Below, in pieces: positions 1 to 5,557 of a stretch of DNA of 6,157 bases. This stretch comes from Chloroflexota bacterium (GTDB taxonomy: Bacteria > Chloroflexota > Chloroflexia > JAMDCE01): assembly GCA_023489135.1 (NCBI GenBank), contig JAMDCE010000001.1, positions 1-6,157 on the forward strand. The letters are read 5' to 3'. The translations under genes and the position numbers were made by a program. How positions within the stretch are numbered: the stretch's first letter is position 1; each line of letters starts with the position of its first letter. A model generated the notes under the pieces. That model was given only the letters and a program-made list of their open reading frames with translations. It did not search any database and had not been told where the DNA came from.

Positions 1-1
1 A

Positions 2-1639
2 GTGAGACTCCCGCTGAAAGTCGCTGCAGCAATTTGCACGGCCGCGCTGCTCGCGGCCCTGGGGTTCAACACCGTGCTTCTGGTAGCACAGTATTGGGTG
101 AGAGAGCCTCCCCTTTACGGCAAAGAGACGCAGGAATTGGCTAGGATGGCTACCCTATTGCCACCAAAGGCCTCAGTCTACCTCACTGGTGATCCTAGTA
201 TACCCAAGTCCTACCTGGGCCTGGTATCTTATTATCTCGAGGGCCACGAGACGTACGGTTATTTCAATACGGGCTTCAGCCTTCTCCTGAACCCTCCCCC
301 GGATCGCCCGCCGGACTACGCCCTGCTATCCTCCACGGACGATCCCACGGTTCTGGGTTACGGCGAGCCTGATCTCCTTTGGGTGGGCGAACGACTTCGC
401 CTCTACAAGAAAGATCCCACCCTTCTGGCCCTGTTTGCGCCGGTCAAAGATGATAACAGCCCTAGAATCACCATCACTCAATCCCAGACACTAATGGTTC
501 TTCCCAATCGGATAATTGACCAGGAGAGCGCAACGGCGAACGCGCCGCCGCAGAGGCGCACGCTCACGTTGGCGCTGGCTTCGTTTACTCAGCAGAGAAT
601 GACCGTGCAAATAGGCGATACCCGCCGGGTAATAGATCTATCATCCGGCCTTACGGAATACAGTACCGGCGTGATCGAAGTTCCAGCCAAGATAACTCTT
701 CTTGGCGAGGGCGAGGAGCCAGTATACCTGAGGTGGATGGCGTTGCGAGAAGCAAACGGCGGGGAGCCTTTCACCCAGATACGGCGAAACGAAGTGTTTT
801 TCCAGAGTCAGAGCAGCTTCGAAGGTGACAAAGCAACGACGAGGCTTAAGCTTGCCACTCCGCCTTTCGGCACTGGCTCGCAGATTATTAAACTCAAAGC
901 TTCGCTCGATGGACGGCTGGCGACCTCCAGAGAACAGGTGAAGATCGGAGACTGGGAATTCTGGGCCGGCAGTTCCAATGACATCCGAATCGAAACTGAC
1001 CTGAAGGGCAAGGGGATCGAAGTTTTCGGAGGCGGACAGCCATTAGAGGTCAGGGGTCAGGGAAAATCCATTCCTGACGGATGGTATGGCTTCTCACTGG
1101 CTATGATCAGGCAGAACCGCCTCGTCGGTTCTCGGCAGTTGTTCGTGTTCGAGGTGAAGGACGGGAAGGTCGTGCGTCCGCAAGCGGACGATACAGGCCT
1201 GGCTATCATTCATCTTCCCACCGCGCAGCGCGAGCTTGATTACGTCTTTGACGGAGAGGTTTCTCTCCTCGGATACACGCTCGACGGCCCGGCGTATCAG
1301 GCGACGGACAAGGTTAGGCTTACTCTCTACTGGCGAGGCCTGCTTCCGATTAGTGGAAACCATGTGGTCTCCGTTCAACTAACCGATAACGAAGGTCACC
1401 AGATTTCGCTATCAGAGGGGGAACCGGACGGAGGCAGGTACCGGACGAGCGTTTGGCCTTCGGGAGAAATCGTCGAGGACACCAAGGAATTGCTTCTCCC
1501 GCGAGAGACGCCGACCGGGAACTACTGGCTGCGGGTAGGAATCTACAGTCCGGCCACCCGGCGTTGGTTGTCGATCTCAGGCGACGGTAAGGAATTGGGG
1601 ATAGAAACGACCATCGCCCAGATTACGGTGAGGCGATGA
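2..1639 (+). CDS. C-terminal part of a membrane glycosyltransferase-like protein (GT39/PMT style), 5'-truncated by the window
   Basis: The frame is open from the window edge, and the GTG at base 2 need not be the true start. The visible 545 residues begin with one hydrophobic helix (about 7-29), followed by a long hydrophilic region that should lie outside the membrane. Residues about 40-145 resemble the region after the last membrane helix in PMT/GT39-type mannosyltransferases. Residues about 180-260 look like a beta-rich module. Residues about 411-545 form a beta-sandwich-like domain with the patterns LTLYWRG, GGRYRTSVWPSGE and PTGNYWLRVGIYSPATRRW, a tail I associate with Chloroflexota membrane glycosyltransferases. 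No catalytic DxD or DE motif is visible, so the enzymatic part would be upstream. Likely role (inference): sugar transfer from a polyprenyl-phosphate donor on the outer face, which fits the GT2 and flippase-like genes downstream. It could instead be a membrane-anchored surface protein that only shares the domain. Confidence 0.6.
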   Translation: MRLPLKVAAAICTAALLAALGFNTVLLVAQYWVREPPLYGKETQELARMATLLPPKASVYLTGDPSIPKSYLGLVSYYLEGHETYGYFNTGFSLLLNPPPDRPPDYALLSSTDDPTVLGYGEPDLLWVGERLRLYKKDPTLLALFAPVKDDNSPRITITQSQTLMVLPNRIIDQESATANAPPQRRTLTLALASFTQQRMTVQIGDTRRVIDLSSGLTEYSTGVIEVPAKITLLGEGEEPVYLRWMALREANGGEPFTQIRRNEVFFQSQSSFEGDKATTRLKLATPPFGTGSQIIKLKASLDGRLATSREQVKIGDWEFWAGSSNDIRIETDLKGKGIEVFGGGQPLEVRGQGKSIPDGWYGFSLAMIRQNRLVGSRQLFVFEVKDGKVVRPQADDTGLAIIHLPTAQRELDYVFDGEVSLLGYTLDGPAYQATDKVRLTLYWRGLLPISGNHVVSVQLTDNEGHQISLSEGEPDGGRYRTSVWPSGEIVEDTKELLLPRETPTGNYWLRVGIYSPATRRWLSISGDGKELGIETTIAQITVRR

Positions 1640-1819
1640 GGGCTCCGCGTATGTGCTACCGCGATCAGCCTGTAATCGGTCATCCAGCGCTTGGCCTTCC
1701 GGCTTCAAAGGACGATACTTACTGAAGGTGATGACCGCACCCATCTTGTAGAAGCAGGGTAGCGTATCCTTCTCCCCCTTCCCGACCGCTTCCTGTTCAT
1801 ATCCTAGTACGGCAGGAAG

Positions 1820-1839
1820 CCCCTGTAAATATACAGGGG
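1820..1839. repeat. Perfect 8-bp hairpin with AATA loop
   Basis: CCCCTGTA (1820-1827) pairs perfectly with TACAGGGG (1832-1839) around the four-base loop AATA. No T-run follows, so an intrinsic terminator is unlikely. A competing longer fold is possible: GGAAGCCC (1815-1822) pairs with GGGCTTTCC (1849-1857) if one T bulges out. The 3' arm runs into GGGGCGAG (1837-1844), the same start as the palindromic repeats nearby. It may be an end or decayed part of the transposase-linked element; this is inference. Confidence 0.55.
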
Positions 1840-1880
1840 GCGAGGCATGGGCTTTCCCAACGGAAACACGACGGGCCCTC

Positions 1881-1908
1881 AGAGGGCGAGCCGGTAGCTC
1901 GCCGCTCT
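1881..1908 (+). repeat. REP-like palindrome, copy 1 (left of the transposase)
   Basis: GGCGAGC (1885-1891) pairs perfectly with GCTCGCC (1897-1903) around the loop CGGTA. The stem extends outward as AGAG (1881-1884) with CTCT (1905-1908) when G1904 is bulged. The same seven-base arms recur at 2292-2310 and 2626-2644. The loop differs in each copy while the arms are unchanged, as expected for a folding-dependent repeat. Confidence 0.8.
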
Positions 1909-1974
1909 AGTCCGTATAGCCCTCACAGACCGTACAGTTCGTCGATCGATTCGTTGAGGGTGCGGGAATCTATC

Positions 1975-2568
1975 GTGAAATACAACCCGGACGCTCACCA
2001 CCGCCATGCTATCCGGCTGAACGACTATGACTACACCGAGGCTGGGGTGTATTTTGTGACGGTGTGTACTTACGACCGCCAATGCCTGTTTGGAGAGGTT
2101 GTGGACGACAAGATGGAGCTCAACGAGCTAGGCGAGGTAGTGTCCGACGAGTGGTTGCGAACCGGCCAGGTCCGTCCAGAGGTGAAATTGGATGCATTCG
2201 TGGTGATGCCAAACCACCTGCACGGAATCGTTGTGATTAATGGTGATGGAGCGACTGGTGAGGTAGGGGCGGCCAAACCGTCATTTCCTGGGGCGAGCCG
2301 GCGGCTCGCCGCTACACCAACGCGATCTGACGGTATACCGACTTCTCCCCGATCTGGTTCTCTGGGGTCGATAATGGGGCAGTTCAAATCCCTCGTCACC
2401 AAACGGATAAACGCGATACGCGTTGACTCGGGCGTGCCGGTCTGGCAACGCAATTACTATGACCACATTATTCGCAGTGAAGAGGAGTTGGGCCGCGTCC
2501 GAGAGTACATCCTGGCCAATCCCATTCGCTGGGCTGAGGACGAGAATAACCCGGCGCGGCTGGGATAA
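1975..2568 (+). CDS. REP-associated tyrosine transposase (RAYT, Y1/IS200-like family)
   Basis: Single-strand DNA transposase of the HUH/Y1 superfamily. I chose the GTG at 1975 (197 aa) because the product then begins KYNPDAHHRHAIRL...YDYTEAGVYFVT, the usual RAYT opening. TTG at 1954 and GTG at 1960 are in-frame alternatives, and no start has a clear Shine-Dalgarno site. Key residues, numbered from 1975: the metal-binding His-Leu-His in MPNHLHGIVV at 81-83; a variable low-complexity linker at about 89-128; MGQFKSLVTKR at 134-144; and WQRNYYDHIIRSEEEL from 157, with Y161 or Y162 the candidate catalytic tyrosine. The end, YILANPIRW, is also typical. Length is normal and no frameshift is seen, so it may be functional. 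A palindromic repeat (2290-2315) lies in frame within the linker and encodes G106-T114. Its own repeats flank the gene. Family assignment is firm; activity is inferred. Confidence 0.9.
   Translation: MKYNPDAHHRHAIRLNDYDYTEAGVYFVTVCTYDRQCLFGEVVDDKMELNELGEVVSDEWLRTGQVRPEVKLDAFVVMPNHLHGIVVINGDGATGEVGAAKPSFPGASRRLAATPTRSDGIPTSPRSGSLGSIMGQFKSLVTKRINAIRVDSGVPVWQRNYYDHIIRSEEELGRVREYILANPIRWAEDENNPARLG
2290..2315 (+). repeat. REP-like palindrome, copy 2, inside the transposase coding frame
   Basis: GGCGAGC (2292-2298) pairs with GCTCGCC (2304-2310) around CGGCG, where the outer C and G can add one more pair. The right side ends in CTAC (2312-2315) after an unpaired G, so the bottom strand reads GTAG at the hairpin foot. 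The left foot has drifted to CCTG. The copy is read in frame as GASRRLAAT in the non-conserved linker between the HLH motif and the tyrosine motif, so it does not interrupt the protein. Confidence 0.8.
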
Positions 2569-2580
2569 TGACAGGCGTTG

Positions 2581-2602
2581 GGGGCGAGCAGGCGCCGGCC
2601 CC
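2581..2602 (+). repeat. Decayed REP-like palindrome, copy 3
   Basis: Starts with GGGGCGAGC (2581-2589), identical to the left arm of the clear copy at 2621-2649, but the right arm has changed. GGGGC (2581-2585) can still pair with GCCCC (2598-2602), and a GGCGCC self-palindrome (2591-2596) lies inside. It begins 12 bases after the transposase stop codon. It may be an independent degenerate copy or a simple GC-rich hairpin. Confidence 0.5.
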
Positions 2603-2620
2603 GGGATGACCCAAGGAATC

Positions 2621-2649
2621 GTAGGGGCGAGCCACCGGCTCGCCTCTAC
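2621..2649 (+). repeat. REP-like palindrome, copy 4 (best preserved, GTAG/CTAC ends)
   Basis: GTAG (2621-2624), G, GGCGAGC (2626-2632), loop CACCG, GCTCGCC (2638-2644), T, CTAC (2646-2649). Both the inner 7-bp and the outer 4-bp stems are perfect, separated by one G-T juxtaposition. GTAG at the 5' foot of the hairpin is the known recognition tetranucleotide of the E. coli RAYT on its REP sequences. That makes this the likeliest intact substrate of the neighbouring transposase. It could also lower read-through from the transposase gene, but it has no T-run. Confidence 0.8.
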
Positions 2650-2676
2650 AATCGCCGCCGTTTGTAGCCGTGCCAT

Positions 2677-2705
2677 TTGTGCCAGCAGTGACCCTGTGGT
2701 ATACT
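2677..2705 (+). promoter_or_regulatory. Candidate extended -10 promoter for the glycan cluster
   Basis: TATACT (2700-2705) matches five of six bases of the TATAAT -10 box and is preceded by TG plus one base (2697-2699), an extended -10. Seventeen bases upstream is a weak -35, TTGTGC (2677-2682), with three of six matches. Transcription would start near 2712, about 100 bases before the GTG of the first GT2 gene. It lies just after the last palindrome, so the downstream run may have its own promoter. Sequence match only. Confidence 0.4.
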
Positions 2706-2814
2706 TGCTGCGGCTCGCGCGTGTCTCGAAGCTGTCAGTCTTCTTCCCCTGGCGTAGCGTCGCCAAAGCCACACAACTCCAAGTCGGGATTATGCTTCGG
2801 CAGAAGGAGAACGA

Positions 2815-3609
2815 GTGCCCCCAGGGATTTCGGTTTTCTTCCCAGCTTACAACGACGGTGGAACCATAGCAAGTATGGTGATCTCGGCAATTCTGGTCTG
2901 CGAGTCCCTTACAGATGACTACGAAATCATCGTGGTCAACGACGGTAGCCGCGATTACACCCCTGATATTCTAAAGGAACTGGAGAGAAAGTACGAACGG
3001 GTGAGGGTGATTCATCATCCGAAGAACCGGGGTTATGGTGGTGCGCTCCGAACCGGCTTCAAGAGCGCTACTAAAGAGTACATCTTTTATACCGACGGCG
3101 ATGCCCAGTACGACGTACGTGAATTACGCGATCTGTTCCAGGCCTTGCGCCCTGGCGTTGATATCGTCAACGGCTACAAGGTCGACCGGTCCGATCCGCT
3201 GCACCGGAAGTTGATTGGTCGAATCTATCATTGGACGGTCAAGCTTGCTTTTGGGTTGAAGATACGGGACGTGGACTGCGACTTCAGGCTGATCCGGCGC
3301 TCTGTCTTCGACAAGGTGGAGCTGAGGTCCAACAGCGGGACGATCTGCCTGGAAATGGTCAGAAAGATGCAGGACGCCGGGTTTACCTTTGTGGAGGTGC
3401 CGGTGCACCACTTTCATCGAGCCTACGGAAAGTCGCAGTTTTTCAATTTTCCCAGGCTTCTCCACACCTTTGTGAACTTAGTTCAACTCTGGTGGGAGCT
3501 GGAGATTCAGCACCGGGGGGTCGGCCCGGAAACCGAACTCATTGTCTCTGATGACATAGTAGTGGCCTCAGAAATGTCACAACTCGAGAGAACCGGGGAG
3601 AGACGATAA
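2815..3609 (+). CDS. GT2 glycosyltransferase, DPM1-like (polyprenyl-phosphate sugar synthase type), soluble
   Basis: 264-residue GT-A fold enzyme predicted to move a sugar from a nucleotide donor to a polyprenyl phosphate at the cytoplasmic membrane face. Visible motifs: ISVFFPAYNDGGTI (5-18) opening the fold; EIIVVNDGSRDYT (37-49) for nucleotide binding; NRGYGGALRTGF (71-82); the metal-binding DGDAQYD (94-100, D94 and D96); DVDCDFRLIRR (152-162); and HRAYGKSQFFNFPRL late in the domain. No membrane helix is seen, unlike the second GT2 downstream. The GTG start is supported by AAGGAG at 2804-2809, five bases upstream; an ATG at 2793 is out of frame. The acidic tail after about residue 235 is not part of the fold. 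The sugar and exact acceptor cannot be read from the sequence. It is followed within 4 bases by the epimerase remnant. Confidence 0.88.
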   Translation: MPPGISVFFPAYNDGGTIASMVISAILVCESLTDDYEIIVVNDGSRDYTPDILKELERKYERVRVIHHPKNRGYGGALRTGFKSATKEYIFYTDGDAQYDVRELRDLFQALRPGVDIVNGYKVDRSDPLHRKLIGRIYHWTVKLAFGLKIRDVDCDFRLIRRSVFDKVELRSNSGTICLEMVRKMQDAGFTFVEVPVHHFHRAYGKSQFFNFPRLLHTFVNLVQLWWELEIQHRGVGPETELIVSDDIVVASEMSQLERTGERR

Positions 3610-3613
3610 TTCG

Positions 3614-3709
3614 GTGGCCGGTATTGAAGCGGAATTCGCAGGCAAACGCGTCCTAGTCACTGGAGGATTGGGCTTCATCGGCCTCTTATCGTCAGCATCG
3701 AGAGCATAA
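3614..3709 (+). pseudogene. N-terminal remnant of an NAD-dependent sugar epimerase/dehydratase (extended SDR)
   Basis: A 31-codon frame starts at GTG 3614, with GGGAGA (3597-3602) as a possible distant ribosome site. It reads EFAGKRVLVTGGLGFIG, the beta-1 strand and glycine-rich NAD-binding turn (TGGxGFIG, residues 16-23) that opens UDP-glucose epimerase/dehydratase-type proteins. A family member would continue SNLA... for some 300 residues. Here the match stops at about base 3681; the frame runs LLSSASRA and ends at TAA 3707-3709, which overlaps the ATG of the methyltransferase. The simplest explanation is an internal deletion that removed almost the whole epimerase and joined its start to the next gene's leader. 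The fragment cannot be an enzyme but may still be translated and couple translation to the next gene. Confidence 0.75.
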
Positions 3710-4299
3710 TGGTGACGATAGGTCCGCTGCTAACCAGCCTGCTTCGGCGCATCGTCGAGCACGACTTCAGAGGAGAAAAAGCAGTTGTCAGGAGGGAGTT
3801 TCCTGGCTTCCTTACGGGAGATGGGCGAAGGCTTCTCGACCTTGGCTGTGGGTCTGGCGAGCTTTCGCACCTTTTCCCTCGCCTTTGCTACGTTGGAATC
3901 GATATCTCTCGAATAGAGGTGGCTCTTGCTAGAGAACGCTGCCGGCGTGATTACTGCGTGATGAGCGGCGGCGCCCTGGGATTCCAGGAAGGTGTTTTCG
4001 ACCACATTCTGGTGGCGGGAGTCTTCCACCACCTGCTCGACACGGAAGCCGTGCCGGTTCTTCAGGAGATGAAGCGAGTGCTCCGACCCCACGGTAGCGC
4101 CGTAGTGATGGAGGATGTGCCGACAGTCTCACCGCGGAATCTTCTGGGAAGGTTGATTCACAATCTTGACCGAGGGGCCTTCATTCGGACTGAGAGAGAG
4201 TATGAAAGCCTTTTCGCTCGTTGTTTTGAAGTAGACAAGAAATACTGGATGCGCAGCGGTGTCTGTGACTACAGCGTGTTTGTACTGAGACCTAGCTGA
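3709..4299 (+). CDS. Class I SAM-dependent methyltransferase (Methyltransf_11/25-like)
   Basis: 196 residues. Motif I is LLDLGCGSGEL (42-52), the SAM-binding glycine loop. The acidic residue at the end of strand 2 is D65 in YVGIDIS. DHILVAGVFHHL (98-109) is the motif IV region, and the segment LRPHGSAVVMEDVP that follows is the usual post-motif strand. No membrane helix is seen. It probably methylates a small sugar, lipid or glycan intermediate of the cluster; the substrate cannot be told. The ATG overlaps the stop of the epimerase remnant (TAATG) and has only a weak GAGAG (3700-3704) upstream, so translational coupling is plausible. The frame is open upstream to about 3628, and an upstream original start may have been lost in the deletion. 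The next gene begins 7 bases after its stop. Confidence 0.85.
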   Translation: MVTIGPLLTSLLRRIVEHDFRGEKAVVRREFPGFLTGDGRRLLDLGCGSGELSHLFPRLCYVGIDISRIEVALARERCRRDYCVMSGGALGFQEGVFDHILVAGVFHHLLDTEAVPVLQEMKRVLRPHGSAVVMEDVPTVSPRNLLGRLIHNLDRGAFIRTEREYESLFARCFEVDKKYWMRSGVCDYSVFVLRPS

Positions 4300-4306
4300 G
4301 GAAGCC

Positions 4307-4678
4307 ATGATTTCGCGAGCGCTGATGATCCTATTTGTCGCGATTCCCTTATCCGTATCAGGCGAGTTACTGCTCAAGTACGGGATGAATCAGCACGGTT
4401 TTTTTGGCTTGAGTGCCAGCGGCCTGTTGCCCTCGCTGGTCCGCATCTTCACCAATCCCTTCATTCTGGCTGGCTTTGCTCTCATCTTTTCTGGTTCTAT
4501 TTTCTGGCTATCGGTGATCTCGCGAGTGGAATTGAGCTACGCCTACCCAATGTTGAGCTTGAGTTACGTGCTCACCGTGGCGGCTTCCTGGTTCCTTTTC
4601 AGTGAGAATGTTACGCCGATCCGGATCGGAGGGGTTTTGATCATCTGCCTGGGCGTGTACGTGGTCTCGAGGAGCTAG
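4307..4678 (+). CDS. EmrE/ArnE-like small four-helix membrane transporter (candidate lipid-linked sugar flippase)
   Basis: 123 residues with four hydrophobic segments at about 4-24, 50-70, 76-98 and 104-120: the size and layout of the SMR/EmrE half of the EamA/DMT superfamily. A glutamate in the first helix (E20, SGELLLKYGM) sits where SMR proteins carry their essential acidic residue. ELSYAYPMLSLSYVL (75-89) matches the conserved third-helix region, and SENVTPIRIGGVLIICLGV closes the protein as in the family. Its place between polyprenyl-phosphate-type glycosyltransferases favours a role like ArnE/ArnF, flipping undecaprenyl-phosphate sugars, over drug efflux; this is context inference. Such proteins work as dimers. 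The start is well placed: GAGG at 4298-4301, overlapping the previous stop codon, five bases before ATG. Confidence 0.8.
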   Translation: MISRALMILFVAIPLSVSGELLLKYGMNQHGFFGLSASGLLPSLVRIFTNPFILAGFALIFSGSIFWLSVISRVELSYAYPMLSLSYVLTVAASWFLFSENVTPIRIGGVLIICLGVYVVSRS

Positions 4679-4683
4679 AGGAG
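4669..4683 (+). promoter_or_regulatory. Two tandem GAGGAG ribosome-binding candidates before the second GT2
   Basis: GAGGAG occurs at 4669-4674, inside the end of the transporter gene, and again at 4678-4683. The only possible start is ATG 4685, since an in-frame TAG lies at 4676-4678. The nearer copy leaves one base of spacing, too short for normal use. The farther copy leaves ten, long but workable. The upstream copy is the likelier functional site. Confidence 0.45.
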
Positions 4684-4684
4684 A

Positions 4685-5554
4685 ATGTCAGAAAATCCCT
4701 CGCTCTCTGTGATCATCCCGGCCTACAACGAGGCTGACGTCGTCGCAGAAGTAGTGTCTGGGGTCAGAGGCGTCAGGCCAGACGCCGAGATAATTGTGGT
4801 GGATGACGCTTCGACGGATGGCACCGGCCGGATCGCCAAAGAACTCGGCGTGGTGGTGGTCCGTCATCCCTACAACAAGGGGAACGGGGCCGCTGTCAAG
4901 TCTGGTCTCAGACGGGCGCGGGGCGAGATCGTCCTTCTCATGGACGCCGACGGACAACACGATGCCGAGGACGTCGAAGACTTGCTTGCGCCATTGGGAG
5001 ATTACGACATGGTCGTCGGGGCGCGAACCACCGAATCCGACACCTCGATAATACGAGACCTGGGCAACTTCTTGCTCAACCGGATGGCTTCCTACCTGGT
5101 AGGGATTCAGATTCCTGACCTGACCTCCGGCTTTCGGGCCATGAAACGTGAAGTCATAATGGAATTCATCCACCTGCTGCCAAACGCCTATTCCTATCCT
5201 ACCACCAGCACTTTGAGCCTGCTCAAGGCGGGCTATAGTGTGAAATTCACACCCATCAAAATGCACCGCCGAGTTGGAAAAAGTAAGGTCAAATTGCTGA
5301 GGGATGGGGTTCGTTTTGTTCTCATCATTCTGAAGATGATTACGCTTTACAGTCCGCTGAAGGTGTTTTTCCCAATTAGCGCGATACTCTTCCTCCTGGG
5401 GAGTGCCTATGCCGTCTATACGATTGCCACTCAGGTTCACATAACAAACTCTTCGGTCCTGCTCATCTCGATGAGCATCATCATTTTTCTAATAGGTCTG
5501 GTATCAGAGCAAGTAGCGGCCCTCCGGTTCGAGCGATATGAGAGGGACGAGTAG
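4685..5554 (+). CDS. GT2 glycosyltransferase with two C-terminal membrane helices (GtrB/DPM1-type polyprenyl-phosphate sugar synthase)
   Basis: 289 residues. A GT-A catalytic domain covers about 5-205: LSVIIPAYNEADVV (7-20), EIIVVDDASTDGT (35-47, D40/D41), NKGNGAAVKSGL (64-75), the metal-binding DADGQHD (87-93, D87 and D89) and DLTSGFRAMKR (145-155). HRRVGKSKVKLLRDG (194-208) leads to the membrane. Two hydrophobic helices follow, at about 226-248 and 256-278, ending in a charged tail. This domain order is that of GtrB and related enzymes that make polyprenyl-phosphate glucose, mannose or aminoarabinose from a nucleotide sugar. The sugar cannot be predicted. It begins 6 bases after the transporter stop, consistent with one operon, and 3 bases before the flippase-like gene. 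It differs from the first GT2 in having membrane helices, so the two probably have different roles. Confidence 0.9.
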   Translation: MSENPSLSVIIPAYNEADVVAEVVSGVRGVRPDAEIIVVDDASTDGTGRIAKELGVVVVRHPYNKGNGAAVKSGLRRARGEIVLLMDADGQHDAEDVEDLLAPLGDYDMVVGARTTESDTSIIRDLGNFLLNRMASYLVGIQIPDLTSGFRAMKREVIMEFIHLLPNAYSYPTTSTLSLLKAGYSVKFTPIKMHRRVGKSKVKLLRDGVRFVLIILKMITLYSPLKVFFPISAILFLLGSAYAVYTIATQVHITNSSVLLISMSIIIFLIGLVSEQVAALRFERYERDE

Positions 5555-5557
5555 GCG

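Larger units (their letters stand above)
1640..1974. other. Gene-free stretch before the transposase
   Basis: No supported gene is seen on the + strand here. The stretch holds a perfect 8-bp hairpin (1820-1839), a GGGGCGAG half-repeat (1837-1844) and a full palindromic repeat (1881-1908), all listed separately. It also has an 8-bp TCGATCGA palindrome at 1942-1949. The minus strand carries an open but start-less frame from about 1909 down to 1577 that enters the upstream gene antisense; I do not call it a gene. No convincing promoter for the transposase and no intrinsic terminator with a T-run for the upstream gene is visible. Confidence 0.6.
1881..2649 (+). mobile_element. RAYT-type transposase flanked by its palindromes (REPtron-like unit)
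   Basis: A Y1/IS200-like transposase gene (1975-2568) is bracketed by palindromes with identical arms at 1881-1908 and 2621-2649. A third copy lies inside the gene and a decayed one at 2581-2602. All copies read in the same direction, judged by the unpaired base after the second GCTCGCC arm. This is the known arrangement of REP-associated tyrosine transposases, which are usually immobile single-copy genes next to the REP repeats they process. Exact element ends and target duplications are not visible, and IS200-like elements usually make none. The boundaries given simply run from the first to the last clear palindrome. Confidence 0.6.

Noticed and set aside
703..720. Another copy of the GGGCGAG repeat inside the first gene
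   Set aside because: Only a short GGCGAGG-like match with no inverted partner; it is ordinary coding sequence.
1094..1378. 94-codon minus-strand frame inside the first gene
   Set aside because: Antisense shadow of a long gene with a well-formed C-terminal domain; no ribosome site or domain seen.
1942..1949. TCGATCGA palindrome as an operator or attachment site
   Set aside because: Eight bases is short enough to be chance, it occurs once, and nothing nearby suggests a regulator or integrase.
1881..2649. CRISPR array
   Set aside because: Repeats are only three or four palindromes at irregular distances, one within a coding frame, without uniform spacers or cas genes.
2621..2660. Intrinsic terminator after the transposase
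   Set aside because: The hairpin is strong, but it is followed by ACAATCGCC with no T-run; a repeat linked to the transposase explains it better.
2281..2772. 163-codon minus-strand frame through the repeats and transposase
   Set aside because: Antisense to the transposase and built from palindromic sequence; no coding signal.
2423..2869. 148-codon + strand frame across the transposase end and the repeats
   Set aside because: It overlaps the conserved end of the transposase and the start of the GT2 gene, consists partly of translated palindromes and matches no family.
4688..5440. 250-codon minus-strand open frame opposite the second GT2 gene
   Set aside because: It lies wholly antisense to a gene with clear GT2 motifs. 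Its translation shows no recognisable domain and is a codon-bias shadow.
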